A DNA stretch of 64,000 nt from Streptococcus gordonii (GCF_001553855.1 NZ_LQWV01000004.1:16203-80202); one strand, 5' to 3'. Counted from the stretch's first letter, positions 42,000 to 51,781 are shown. Notes: a model not told the origin generated them from the letters alone. Program-made: numbers and translations.

Positions 42000-43220
42000 T
42001 TAATTAATACTGTAAAATTCGAGTTTGCCTTGTTTTTTTACAAGTCTCAAATACTCTTCGTCTGATAAAACAGCTAAACCATCATCATAAGCCTTGATTT
42101 TTTCAAGAGCCTGATCATAGCTATCCACAAAATCCTTGACATAGGACTGCCCTTCAAACTGGCCGTTCATCTTGGTGTAGATAATGGCGAATTTCCCTGA
42201 GCGGTCAAGTTGAGATTGACCTTGGCTTTCATTTAAGGCCTTGGCAACTTTCTCTGCGATGCGTTTAATCACGGGCACGACCACACTGTTTCCAGCTTGC
42301 TTGTATAGCTGACCGTTAGAAACTCCTTCGGGGATTTTAAAGGACTTAGGATAACCTTGAACATTAAAAGTTTCTTTCGGTGTCAGCTTACGAATCTCAC
42401 CACTATCTGTCAGGATCAATGGAACGTTGTGCCCACCTGTTCCCATATTGGCTGTCAGGGTAGGGACAACACCGTTTTTATTTTCACGGACATATTGACG
42501 GCGCCACTGGTAGACCGTATCTTGACTGGTGACTTCGAACTTCAACTGGTCGTAGAAATTTTGCTTGCCTTCACGGTAGTAGTAGACCTCATCAAGCTGA
42601 TCACCGAAGTTAATCACATCTTGAAGACTCGTAGTCAGCTTGATTTCCTCTGGGAATTCAAACAAGTCATAAGCTTCCTTGGTATCAAAACCGACAATAT
42701 AGATACGCTCACGGTTTTGTGGGATATTTCCATAGTCTTTCCCGTTGAGGACCTTCCACTTGATGAAGTAGTTGTTCTCGGTCAAGGCTTCACGAATAAC
42801 CTTGAAGGTATTGCCATGGTCATGACCAACCATATTCTTGACGTTTTCAATAAAAATAGCACGAGGTTTGCATCCATCGATCATGCGAAGCAATTCGAAG
42901 AAAAGATCGCCACGATCATCATCAAAGCCCTTGCGATAACCCGCAATACTAAAGGCCTGACAAGGGAAACCTCCCATAATCACATCCACGCGCTCAGCTG
43001 GAATGTCCTCTGGCTGAACAGCGTGAATATCACGACCATCCAAATAGGTATCTGGATGGTTTAACTGATAAGTCTGACGCGCATACTTATCAAATTCATT
43101 GGCATACACCACTCTGAACTCGTTGGTCTGTTCAAATCCCAACTCAATTCCCCCGACACCTGAGAAGAAAGCTGCAATGTTGTACTTCTCAGGTCGGTCC
43201 GAACTTACAGAATTTGTCAT
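42000..43220 (-). CDS. DNA (cytosine-5)-methyltransferase
   Basis: The 406-residue enzyme (ATG at 43220) moves a methyl group from SAM to cytosine C5 in a specific DNA site. Motif I is FFSGVGGIELGF, motif IV the catalytic GGFPCQAFSIAG, motif VI IFIENVKN, motif VIII QNRERIYIVGF, and motif X KQAGNSVVVPVI. The target-recognition region lies between VIII and IX. About 75 extra residues follow motif X (GKFAIIYTKMNGQFEGQSYV onwards), unusual for this family. It would protect host DNA from the endonuclease that follows. Confidence 0.93.
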   Translation of the reverse strand: MTNSVSSDRPEKYNIAAFFSGVGGIELGFEQTNEFRVVYANEFDKYARQTYQLNHPDTYLDGRDIHAVQPEDIPAERVDVIMGGFPCQAFSIAGYRKGFDDDRGDLFFELLRMIDGCKPRAIFIENVKNMVGHDHGNTFKVIREALTENNYFIKWKVLNGKDYGNIPQNRERIYIVGFDTKEAYDLFEFPEEIKLTTSLQDVINFGDQLDEVYYYREGKQNFYDQLKFEVTSQDTVYQWRRQYVRENKNGVVPTLTANMGTGGHNVPLILTDSGEIRKLTPKETFNVQGYPKSFKIPEGVSNGQLYKQAGNSVVVPVIKRIAEKVAKALNESQGQSQLDRSGKFAIIYTKMNGQFEGQSYVKDFVDSYDQALEKIKAYDDGLAVLSDEEYLRLVKKQGKLEFYSIN

Positions 43221-43269
43221 GTAGTAACCTGCTTTCAATTTTTTTAAATATTGTTTTACTCTCTAATAA

Positions 43270-44115
43270 TTATTCGATATCACTCGGAATAAAAAAATTA
43301 TGCTCTTTTAGTACTTTTTTTATCTCGCTAGAAACACTATATTTTTTACCATATCCATCATGCTTCCATAGATTTTTTTGGCTCTTTTTTATATCAAAAA
43401 AGTTATCTATTAAGTAGAACGCAAAATCTTTTTTAGGATGTATATGAGAAAAATTCAATTTCTCCCTTCCTCCAGATTGGATTTGGACATCCGGACCATC
43501 AACGTGAAAATCACTATTATTAAGAATGGAAGTTTTAAATAGTTTCACTTTGTTAGTAAACATTTCATCACATCGACCACCATATCCATCTACTAGATAA
43601 TTTTGTCTTTTTTTATCGATTAAGGAATATTCATGAGATAATACCTTTTCTAGATTATTGGTGTCTATAATTTCCAATGGAAAAGTAGTGAAATCTACTG
43701 ACTTAGTTTGTAAATAATTACTGAACTTGTTTTTGGATAAGTTAATAACTTCATCACCATTTTGAGGTTCTTCTTTATAACTTAGAATCCAATCCTCATC
43801 AAATCTCTTCTGCCTTGCTTCCATGAGATTCTTGATAATAAATACTATTTTTTGTGTCTTCAAAATTTCTTTACAATCAGGATTCTCAAACATTTTTTTA
43901 TACAGAATGTCTAACAATGAAGATTTAAATACAAAAATTAATTTATCTTTTTTACCTTTACTTATCAGTAAATCGTATATTAAATCTATTTCAGTTTCTG
44001 TTAAATCTTCATTTTGAAACTCTTTAAAAAACATAACCATCCATAGTGGAATATTAGGATGTAAGTCATAAAATTCTTGACAAGAAGTTGTTTTCTTTTC
44101 AGTGTTATTAGCCAT
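43270..44115 (-). CDS. Unrecognised protein of the DUF262/DUF3696 cassette
   Basis: The 281-residue protein (ATG at 44115, overlapping the ATPase stop by 8 bases) matches no family I know. It is soluble, Lys/Asn/Phe-rich and AT-rich in codon use. A possible catalytic or metal site is the C-terminal cluster VDGYGGRCDEMF and LNFSHIHPKKDFAFYLID, but this is not a clear HNH or PD-(D/E)xK motif. Position and coupling make it the third member of the cassette. If the cassette is Menshen-like it would be the NsnA-type component. A TTG start 24 bases upstream is possible. Confidence 0.6.
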   Translation of the reverse strand: MANNTEKKTTSCQEFYDLHPNIPLWMVMFFKEFQNEDLTETEIDLIYDLLISKGKKDKLIFVFKSSLLDILYKKMFENPDCKEILKTQKIVFIIKNLMEARQKRFDEDWILSYKEEPQNGDEVINLSKNKFSNYLQTKSVDFTTFPLEIIDTNNLEKVLSHEYSLIDKKRQNYLVDGYGGRCDEMFTNKVKLFKTSILNNSDFHVDGPDVQIQSGGREKLNFSHIHPKKDFAFYLIDNFFDIKKSQKNLWKHDGYGKKYSVSSEIKKVLKEHNFFIPSDIE

Positions 44116-45283
44116 CTTTTCTTCTCTTCTCGTATACAACTTTATAGAATTTGTTACTATCCTTTAAGTACTGATCAAAAAGCCCTTGTGGGTAATCTAT
44201 TACACTACCGTTTTCATCCAACTCCACTGTTCTAATTTTAGTTGTTAACACTTCACCTAGGTGCTCATCACTAACTTTTTCAAGATTAGCAAATAAAATT
44301 GTACAATCTAAATTCGTCATTTTAAAATATTTAGCTACATTAAAAATGTGATCACTATGAGTTTCAATAAATAATTGGCGTTTTGATTCAGATACCCATT
44401 GGTAAAAATACATTAGATTGGATTGTAAACTAGGATGTAAGTGGATTTCTGGGTTTTCAATAATAACTACTGTTTCCTCAGGAAGTATGAGTAGAGCCAA
44501 TATTTGAAATAGTATAAAGGTAACACCTGTACCAACATGTTGTGGTTCATACTCACTTCCTCCCTTATGATATTTCAACTGCAATAATTGCGAACTAATA
44601 TCGTTTACAGAGACTGTATAACCGGTGAACTCTTCAAGCCAAAAATTAACTATATTAATCAATTCTGCCTTACTACTAGTTTCAACTATATATTCAATTC
44701 CATCACGTTCCAAAATTGTTTGTTGCATGGGATTTGTTTCATATACAGGTAGTTTTGGAAATATTTCACGAATTTTATTATCATTAAAAAATAAATTTCT
44801 ATTTTTAATAACAAACTCTTTACTAATACTCTTTTCATAAAGCAATGAGATTAATCCTTCCCCTCTAGGATTAAATAAATCCAAATCTCTACTCTTTTTA
44901 TAACTATCCAAAACTCCAATTCTCTCAGCCGATAGATAAGCCATATCTATAATTTTTGGATACGTAGAGGGACGCTTTCCATCCTCTATTGTAATCATTT
45001 GGTTTAAAGTTGTAGAACCATCAAAGGAATACTTTAATGTAATTGTTTTTGATTCCTCTTTTGATAATTGATTATTTTTTAAATTATCTACACTTCCTAA
45101 TTTTTTTAAATATCCATTTAAAATATCATGTGAGTCGGATTGGCCCAAAATAAGCAATGATTCAATTAATGAAGATTTCCCTGCAGAATTTACGCCAGTA
45201 ATAACATTTAAATTAGAAAATTCAACTTTTTCATTTAATGCGTACGATTTATAATTTTCAATTTCAACACTTTTTAATTTCAT
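44108..45283 (-). CDS. DUF3696 AAA/ABC-type ATPase
   Basis: The 391-residue SMC/OLD-like ATPase has Walker A GVNSAGKSS (30-38), an ABC-signature-like segment HVGTGVTFIL (249-258), Walker B VVIIENPEIHLHP (272-284), the His switch ETHSD (307-311) and a C-terminal DUF3696 motif (GSVIDYPQGLFDQ, 359-371). No nuclease domain is visible in it. It overlaps the DUF262 gene by the ATGA quartet. Such ATPases often sense phage or control a partner effector in defence systems. Confidence 0.85.
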   Translation of the reverse strand: MKLKSVEIENYKSYALNEKVEFSNLNVITGVNSAGKSSLIESLLILGQSDSHDILNGYLKKLGSVDNLKNNQLSKEESKTITLKYSFDGSTTLNQMITIEDGKRPSTYPKIIDMAYLSAERIGVLDSYKKSRDLDLFNPRGEGLISLLYEKSISKEFVIKNRNLFFNDNKIREIFPKLPVYETNPMQQTILERDGIEYIVETSSKAELINIVNFWLEEFTGYTVSVNDISSQLLQLKYHKGGSEYEPQHVGTGVTFILFQILALLILPEETVVIIENPEIHLHPSLQSNLMYFYQWVSESKRQLFIETHSDHIFNVAKYFKMTNLDCTILFANLEKVSDEHLGEVLTTKIRTVELDENGSVIDYPQGLFDQYLKDSNKFYKVVYEKRRKDG

Positions 45284-47514
45284 AATATATCCTTCAATTT
45301 TAAAGATTGCTTAATATCCTTTATAAATTTTTCAATGTAAGAAAATCTCCAGGTTATTTTTTCTTTAGAGTCTCGTCTATATAAAATATTATCTTCAAAA
45401 TTCTCATCGCCAATAAATTTAATATAAAAGTCAAAGAATAAATCTAAATTAGTTTCAATAACTGATTTTTCAAAGCTGGATATTAAAAACAACCAACTCT
45501 CAAAAATAATCATATTCACAGTGTTTGAATCTTTCCGACTGAATTCTTTGTATGATTTCAACTCAAACATTCGTTTTGAAATTTGAATACATGATTCATA
45601 TAATGAATACAACTTTTTCACCTCAGAATCACTAATAATATTAATAAATTTCATTACCCTATCTAATAGATTATCAATTCCATCATAATCGCTATCAAAG
45701 TTATAAATACTCATAAATGAATCATTATTATGAATTAGATAATAAGCAAGGAATCTCAATACTAAGTATTGATCTTTCTTTCGTTTTGTTGGGACTATTC
45801 GTAACTCTTTATTATCAGAAATTTTATTTAATAAATATGTTACTTTACCAACATTTGAAGCGTTTCTAATTTCTTGAATAGTTAATCTTTCTCCACCTCT
45901 ATTAACTCTCATAAAGATTTCATTTTGAAATCTCGGTATAACTGAAGAGTCAACTAAATAACATGTTAAAGGATAATCTTCAAATTTTCTTTTTACTCTT
46001 GATTCAAGCTCTTTAAAATGAACATCATGTTTTGAATCTTTATCTAAGCATAAAAATCTATAACTGGATGGTAAAGAAAGCTTCCCTTCTAGAAATTCTA
46101 AAATTGAATTAATTCTCTGTTTTCCATCTACTACCAGTAAATTTCCATTTTTATCTATTGAGAAATAAAAAGTAGGAATAGGAATACCAAGTAAAATACT
46201 ATCGACCAATTGTTGTTTCTTAGGTTGGTTCCAAACATATTCACGCTGAAAACTAGGTTCCAAAATCAATGCATCGCCTAAATCAGTATAATCTATTCCC
46301 ACATTGCTACTGTATTCATTTTGGAATTCTATAAATCGATCATAGAATTTTTTGATATCTGAAATGCTAAGCTCTCGTTGAGTAACCGATAGTTGTCTTT
46401 TTAATTCATTGGCAGGCAATGTCATAAGTTTTTCCATGTCTGATTTAAACTTATTATCATCCTTATCCATTTCAAGAACAGCTTCTAATGCTTCACTCTG
46501 ATCAATAAAATTTTCATCGCTTGATAAATTTATTTTATCTAATAAATCATCATTTCCTTCAAAATCTAGATTTAGACTATTCTTTAAGCTATTTTCTTCA
46601 TATTCGCCATCTGTTAATAATTTAGGAACATTGTCCAAACTTTTAAAATTCTCATCACCAATCAATAGCTTTATACTATTTTTATAATCTGGGAATAAAT
46701 CACAAATAGCACTAAAAATAGAAAGCGCACCTTTTGTTGAGACACGATTAATAGCTTGATTGGGAGTTCCCTTGAGACTAGGACCAATATTAAATTCATT
46801 TGAAGTATCTGGATAGTAATATAAATCTGAAGGTGTTATTTCTGTAGGTAATTTAATTAAAACTTTAGCAGTAATTTCATAGTTATTAGTTGAATTCTCT
46901 ACATAAATATTTTCTACCTGACCAATAGCTGTCAATCCATTTTCCCATTCCTTCCATTTCTCACTATCTCCACCTAGAGAAAGAAATAAAAGGTCACCGA
47001 CTTTAAGTTTTTGACTATTTGATGTTTTAGGATTGTATCGGTTCAGATTATCGATTCTAACATTATAATCAATTATCTCTGTAGTAGCGTCTAAATTGTA
47101 AAGAGAGGTTGAAGTTTCTTCTTTTTTGGTTTTGATGCTATAAAGATATACTTCTTTATCTCCTTTACAAAGGAAATATGAATTCTTATCTAATTTTTTG
47201 TATATCTCGGACACTTTATTTTGCAGTTCGCTTAATGAGAAATCTTTATACTCATTATAAACTTCCCAAAGACTTTTATTCTCATTTTTTAAATCTCTTT
47301 GGTGATATCCTTTTCTACCGTTATCGAAATAAGGATCAAATGAATCTGTCCATTGTCGAATAGTATTAGCTTTTATTCCAGATAAAATTTCTAGTTCACG
47401 GTATTTGCTAATAATTTTACTTCTTCGTTTATCATTACTAGGTAATTTTGCAAAATATAAACAAATTATTTGAATTTTCTGCTTTAAATCAAGATTTTCA
47501 GTTGTACTAGTCAT
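45280..47514 (-). CDS. DUF262-domain protein with long N-terminal sensor-like region
   Basis: The 744-residue protein holds a DUF262 (ParB/Srx-like NTPase-nuclease) domain at about 385-560, with PSFQREYVW (420-428) and VVDGKQRINSIL (461-472), the DGQQR-type motif. Residues 1-110 are helical and may hold a DNA-binding element (SGIKANTIRQW). Residues 170-275 (GDLLFLSLGG, WENGLTAIGQV) look like an EVE/PUA-type modified-base reader. The C terminus lacks an obvious DUF1524 HNH nuclease. It starts 15 bases after the valS stop. AT content is far above valS. Confidence 0.8.
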   Translation of the reverse strand: MTSTTENLDLKQKIQIICLYFAKLPSNDKRRSKIISKYRELEILSGIKANTIRQWTDSFDPYFDNGRKGYHQRDLKNENKSLWEVYNEYKDFSLSELQNKVSEIYKKLDKNSYFLCKGDKEVYLYSIKTKKEETSTSLYNLDATTEIIDYNVRIDNLNRYNPKTSNSQKLKVGDLLFLSLGGDSEKWKEWENGLTAIGQVENIYVENSTNNYEITAKVLIKLPTEITPSDLYYYPDTSNEFNIGPSLKGTPNQAINRVSTKGALSIFSAICDLFPDYKNSIKLLIGDENFKSLDNVPKLLTDGEYEENSLKNSLNLDFEGNDDLLDKINLSSDENFIDQSEALEAVLEMDKDDNKFKSDMEKLMTLPANELKRQLSVTQRELSISDIKKFYDRFIEFQNEYSSNVGIDYTDLGDALILEPSFQREYVWNQPKKQQLVDSILLGIPIPTFYFSIDKNGNLLVVDGKQRINSILEFLEGKLSLPSSYRFLCLDKDSKHDVHFKELESRVKRKFEDYPLTCYLVDSSVIPRFQNEIFMRVNRGGERLTIQEIRNASNVGKVTYLLNKISDNKELRIVPTKRKKDQYLVLRFLAYYLIHNNDSFMSIYNFDSDYDGIDNLLDRVMKFINIISDSEVKKLYSLYESCIQISKRMFELKSYKEFSRKDSNTVNMIIFESWLFLISSFEKSVIETNLDLFFDFYIKFIGDENFEDNILYRRDSKEKITWRFSYIEKFIKDIKQSLKLKDIL

Positions 47515-47529
47515 ATAGTTGCACTTTCT

Positions 47530-50181
47530 TTATATCACAAGTTTCTTCATCTCATCAATCCGTGCGACGGTCGCGTCGTACTTGGCTTGGTAGTCGGCTT
47601 GTTTGTCGCGTTCTTTTTGGACGACTTCTGGTTTGGCATTGGCTACGAAGCGTTCGTTAGAGAGCTTCTTACCGACCATATCCAGTTCTTTTTGCCATTT
47701 AGCTAGTTCCTTGTCGAGACGAGCGAGTTCTTCTTCGACGTTGAGGAGGTCTGCCAGTGGCAAGTAGATTTCTGCTCCTGTGATGACGCTTGACATAGCA
47801 AGTTCAGGTGCAGGGATGTTTGATGCGATTTCCAAGTGTTCTGGATTTGTGAAGCGTTTGATGTAGTTAACATTGCTGTTAAAGAAAGCTTCCAAGTCGC
47901 TATCGCTTGTCTTAACAAGGATGGTGATAGGCTTGCTTGGTGCTACGTTTACTTCCGCACGCGCATTCCGAACAGCACGGATCAAGTCTTTGAGGCTTTC
48001 GACACCAGTGTGAGCCGCAAGGTCTTCAAAGGCTGGGTTAACAGTAGGGTATTCTGCTGTAACGATAGAGCCTTCTGAGATTTGTCCAAAGATTTCCTCT
48101 GTCACGAATGGCATGATTGGGTGAAGGAGACGAAGGATCTTGTCCAAAGTGTAAAGGAGAACAGAACGTGTGATGACTTTCTCTTCTTCATTATCGCTAT
48201 AAAGGACTTCCTTGGTCAACTCAACATACCAGTCCGCAAACTCATCCCAGATGAAGTTGTAGAGGATGTGTCCAGCCACACCAAACTCAAACTTGTCAAA
48301 GTTTTCAGTAACTTTGCCGATAGTTTCATTGAGGTTGTGGAGAATCCAGCGGTCTGTGACATTTCCAGCTTCCTTGTTAACAACTTTTTCCACATTGGCA
48401 GTTGCTTGCTCAAGAGTCAAGCCTTCATTGTTCATGAGGATGTAGCGAGAGATGTTCCAAATCTTGTTAATGAAATTCCAAGAAGCATCCATTTTTTCGT
48501 AAGAGAAGCGCACGTCTTGCCCTGGTGCTGAACCGTTTGAAAGGAACCAACGAAGGGCATCAGCACCGTATTTCTCGATGACATCCATTGGGTCAATCCC
48601 GTTACCAAGAGATTTAGACATCTTGCGTCCTTGCTCGTCACGAATGAGACCATGGATCAGAACGTTTTGGAATGGCTGACGCCCTGTGAATTCCAATGAT
48701 TGGAAGATCATACGAGACACCCAGAAGAAGATGATGTCGTAACCTGTTACCAAGGTTGAAGTTGGGAAGTAACGCTTGAAGTCTTCTGAGTCCACATCAG
48801 GCCAGCCCATGGTTGAGAATGGCCAAAGGGCCGAACTGAACCACGTATCCAAGACGTCTTCGTCTTGAGTCCATCCGTCACCTTCTGGAGCTTCTTCGCC
48901 AACGTACATTTCACCTTCAGCATTGTACCAAGCAGGGATTTGGTGACCCCACCAGAGCTGACGAGAGATTACCCAGTCGTGGACATTTTCCATCCATTGA
49001 AGGAAGGTATCGTTGAAACGAGGTGGGTAGAATTCTACCTTATCATCAGTATCTTGGTTAGCAATGGCATTTTTAGCCAATTGGTCCATCTTAACGAACC
49101 ATTGCGTAGACAAGCGAGGTTCAACCACCACACCTGTACGCTCTGAGTGACCAACACTGTGGACGCGTTTTTCGATTTTAACAAGGGCACCGTTTTCTTC
49201 CAACTTAGCAACGACTGCCTTACGGGCTTCAAAGCGGTCCATACCTGCAAATTCAAAGGCCAAGTCATTCATCGTTCCGTCATCGTTCATGACGTTAACT
49301 TGTGGCAAGTTATGGCGTTGACCAACCAAGAAGTCGTTTGGATCGTGGGCAGGAGTGATTTTCACGACACCCGTACCAAACTCAGGATCTGCATGCTCGT
49401 CCCCAACGATTGGAATCAGTTTATTAGCAATTGGAAGGATAACATTTTTACCAATCAAGTCCTTGTAGCGTGGGTCTTCTGGATTGACCGCAACAGCAAC
49501 GTCCCCAAACATGGTCTCAGGACGAGTAGTCGCCACTTCAAGGGCGCGTGAGCCGTCTTCTAGCATGTAGTTCATGTGATAGAAGGCACCTTCCACGTCC
49601 TTGTGAATGACCTCGATATCAGAAAGAGCTGTGCGAGCTGCTGGGTCCCAGTTGATGATAAACTCACCACGGTAAATCCAGCCTTTCTTGTATAGGTCCA
49701 CAAAGACCTTGCGAACGGCTTTTGACAACCCTTCGTCAAGAGTGAAACGCTCACGAGAGTAGTCTACAGAGAGCCCCATCTTGCCCCACTGCTCCTTTAT
49801 GGTCGTCGCATATTCGTCTTTCCATTCCCAAACCTTGTCCAGGAATTTTTCACGACCCAGGTCATAACGGCTAATGCCTTCACCACGCAAGCGCTCCTCA
49901 ACCTTAGCTTGAGTTGCAATACCTGCATGGTCCATACCAGGAAGCCAAAGCGTATCAAAGCCTTGCATACGTTTTTGACGGATGATGATATCTTGTAAAG
50001 TCGTATCCCAAGCGTGACCAAGGTGGAGTTTCCCAGTTACGTTTGGTGGTGGAATCACGATTGAATAAGGCTTAGCCTTTTGATCGCCTGAAGGCTTGAA
50101 AACATCAGCGTCAAGCCATTTTTGGTAACGACCAGCCTCAACCTCGGCTGGATTGTATTTAGGTGAAAGTTCTTTAGACAT
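47530..50181 (-). CDS. valS: Valyl-tRNA synthetase
   Basis: The 883-residue class I synthetase charges tRNA-Val. The HIGH motif is in [14 protein letters not shown] (about 46-59), KMSKS is [11 protein letters not shown] near 520, and the C-terminal coiled-coil tRNA arm is visible ([20 protein letters not shown]). It is third or later in a transcript that begins at a Val T-box at 51.6 kb. No terminator separates it from the DUF262 gene behind it. Confidence 0.98.
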   Translation of the reverse strand: MSKELSPKYNPAEVEAGRYQKWLDADVFKPSGDQKAKPYSIVIPPPNVTGKLHLGHAWDTTLQDIIIRQKRMQGFDTLWLPGMDHAGIATQAKVEERLRGEGISRYDLGREKFLDKVWEWKDEYATTIKEQWGKMGLSVDYSRERFTLDEGLSKAVRKVFVDLYKKGWIYRGEFIINWDPAARTALSDIEVIHKDVEGAFYHMNYMLEDGSRALEVATTRPETMFGDVAVAVNPEDPRYKDLIGKNVILPIANKLIPIVGDEHADPEFGTGVVKITPAHDPNDFLVGQRHNLPQVNVMNDDGTMNDLAFEFAGMDRFEARKAVVAKLEENGALVKIEKRVHSVGHSERTGVVVEPRLSTQWFVKMDQLAKNAIANQDTDDKVEFYPPRFNDTFLQWMENVHDWVISRQLWWGHQIPAWYNAEGEMYVGEEAPEGDGWTQDEDVLDTWFSSALWPFSTMGWPDVDSEDFKRYFPTSTLVTGYDIIFFWVSRMIFQSLEFTGRQPFQNVLIHGLIRDEQGRKMSKSLGNGIDPMDVIEKYGADALRWFLSNGSAPGQDVRFSYEKMDASWNFINKIWNISRYILMNNEGLTLEQATANVEKVVNKEAGNVTDRWILHNLNETIGKVTENFDKFEFGVAGHILYNFIWDEFADWYVELTKEVLYSDNEEEKVITRSVLLYTLDKILRLLHPIMPFVTEEIFGQISEGSIVTAEYPTVNPAFEDLAAHTGVESLKDLIRAVRNARAEVNVAPSKPITILVKTSDSDLEAFFNSNVNYIKRFTNPEHLEIASNIPAPELAMSSVITGAEIYLPLADLLNVEEELARLDKELAKWQKELDMVGKKLSNERFVANAKPEVVQKERDKQADYQAKYDATVARIDEMKKLVI

Positions 50182-50194
50182 GTGTGTGTCCTTT

Positions 50195-50899
50195 CTAGTT
50201 TATATCGTTAATCAATTTTGGAGGATATGAGATAGAATTTTGATTTATTCCTTTAACTGCACAATTATCATACCCAAATCTAAATTTTTGTTCATATTCC
50301 CGACCAAGAGTATCACTGAATTTAATTTTAAAAATTAAGAAATACAACTGTTCTGCTTGTTGATTAATTTCACTCAAGCTAAACGAGATTGATTCATTAG
50401 GGATAGCAAAATTCTCACTAAAATAATCATAAAAAGAATGTGTAGCTTTTCCCAAAAATGGGGATTGCTTAAAATAAATAGGAATTTTATTTGAATCTTT
50501 GCAAAGCTCACAAGTCATTATATTGGTTGCTGTACCTCGACCAACATTAGTCAAATAGATTTCAACAATCAGCTTATTCTTAACACTAAAAATACGAGAT
50601 TTAGTACGATTTAAGTGAAAATAAGGAATTAAATCAGACCGGTTCTGTAAGTTAAATTGCAACTCATCAGTAGATTGTTTATATATTGAAAATTCCTTTT
50701 GAAATTCCTGAAAATTACTTAATTTCTCTTGTGCCTCTTTATTAAAAGCATCTTGTAATTCTTGTCTCGCATCATCTTCTTTTTGCTTTTTACGATTTGA
50801 AAAAAATGTAAAAAATCCTGTAATTAATGAAATTACCAGTGCTATAAAAGCAACCTTATCAGAGTCATACAATTCAATAATAAGCTTCCAAATATCCAT
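50195..50899 (-). CDS. AT-rich membrane-anchored protein of unknown function
   Basis: The 234-residue protein has an N-terminal membrane helix (about 16-35) followed by basic residues (NRKKQKED), a helical coiled-coil-like stretch (about 40-75) and a soluble beta-rich domain with [20 protein letters not shown]. The topology (short outside N terminus, large inside domain) is typical of membrane-tethered accessory proteins. It sits between the acetyltransferase and valS, 13 bases before valS, and is AT-rich like the defence cassette. No family recognised. Confidence 0.6.
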   Translation of the reverse strand: MDIWKLIIELYDSDKVAFIALVISLITGFFTFFSNRKKQKEDDARQELQDAFNKEAQEKLSNFQEFQKEFSIYKQSTDELQFNLQNRSDLIPYFHLNRTKSRIFSVKNKLIVEIYLTNVGRGTATNIMTCELCKDSNKIPIYFKQSPFLGKATHSFYDYFSENFAIPNESISFSLSEINQQAEQLYFLIFKIKFSDTLGREYEQKFRFGYDNCAVKGINQNSISYPPKLINDIN

Positions 50900-50939
50900 T
50901 TAACTTTCCTCCACAATCTTCCTAAACTGCTGATTAAAA

Positions 50940-51521
50940 TCAGACACATACTTCTAAGTTCCATTGAGCTTCCCACTCACTCTTCAGCAATCCATATATC
51001 AGACTGTCACAGCGATTGCCTTGGGCATCTTTGCGGTCTCTTATGCGAGCTTCTAAGGTGAAGCCAAGTTTCTCTGCAACTCGTTGACTTTGAACATTAT
51101 ATCCAAAGCAAGTCATCTCAATCTTATGAAGACCCAGTTCTTTAAAAGCTAGGTCAATCAAAGCACACGCTGCTTCTGGAACATAACCTAAACCCCAATA
51201 GTCTGGATGTAAGATATAGCCAATCTCCAAGACATCATCCTCGTGACGACGAGGGAAATCAACAGAGCCGATGACCTTATCGGTTCCTTTAACGACAATT
51301 CCATAGCCCGCTGGGAGATTGTCCTTTTCATTACGCTCGGGCAGAATATGCTCTAGATAATAAATCTCATCTTCCAAGATCTTGACGGGCGGAAAGCCTG
51401 CTGGATAAGAGACTTCTGGCCGACCGGCATAGTCAAAGATATCCACTGCATCAGCCACGGTGCGGACTCGTAAGACTAGACGTTCTGTTTCTAATCGATC
51501 GGGTAATCGTTCTTGCTCCAT
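50940..51521 (-). CDS. RimJ/RimL-type GNAT acetyltransferase
   Basis: The 193-residue enzyme (ATG at 51521 with GGGAGGA upstream) starts with the hallmark LETERLVLRVRTVADAVDIF. The acetyl-CoA segment is LHPDYWGLGYVPEAACALI, then KIEMTCFGYNVQSQRVAEKLGF. It could acetylate a ribosomal protein or another amine. It is the first gene behind the Val T-box, and its pairing with valS seems usual in streptococci. The longer frame to 51560 runs into the terminator stem and is not used. Confidence 0.87.
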   Translation of the reverse strand: MEQERLPDRLETERLVLRVRTVADAVDIFDYAGRPEVSYPAGFPPVKILEDEIYYLEHILPERNEKDNLPAGYGIVVKGTDKVIGSVDFPRRHEDDVLEIGYILHPDYWGLGYVPEAACALIDLAFKELGLHKIEMTCFGYNVQSQRVAEKLGFTLEARIRDRKDAQGNRCDSLIYGLLKSEWEAQWNLEVCV

Positions 51522-51544
51522 CTTCCTCCCTCGCTTTCTATAAA

Positions 51545-51775
51545 AAATCGCCCCTGCCATCTACATGACAGGGACGAATATGCTAATCCGCGGTACCACC
51601 CAATTTCGGGCAAAGCCCGCAACTCTCGTCTTTATAATGAAAAGACAATATTATTTCATTTTTCATCCATCAGCAACCAGTTTTGACACATTTGTGGACT
51701 TCTCAGCACCGCCACTTTCTGTAAAATGCTTGACTCAAAACACCTCTGATGAACCTATTCTATCACCTTTCCAGC
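51545..51775 (-). ncRNA. Valine T-box riboswitch
   Basis: The minus strand carries GGGTGGTACCGCGG (51587-51601 region), then a terminator (CGTCCCTG...CAGGGGCG with ATTTTTTA, 51546-51576). Upstream, GCTGAGAAGTCCAC places a GTC triplet where a valine specifier would be. It starts right after the DUF1912 stop and controls the acetyltransferase, the membrane protein, valS, and probably what follows. Confidence 0.88.
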
Positions 51776-51781
51776 GAAAAA

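Noticed and set aside
42357-43064. Long plus-strand frame of 235 codons
   Set aside because: It is antisense to the conserved motifs of the cytosine methyltransferase, so it is a shadow of that gene.
50898-50950. Short frame of about 17 codons between the acetyltransferase and the membrane protein
   Set aside because: It looks like a possible gene tail but is too short to identify, and no matching upstream part exists in the window.
40270-51775. Prophage or integrative element
   Set aside because: No integrase, recombinase, relaxase or direct-repeat att site is visible around the defence genes.
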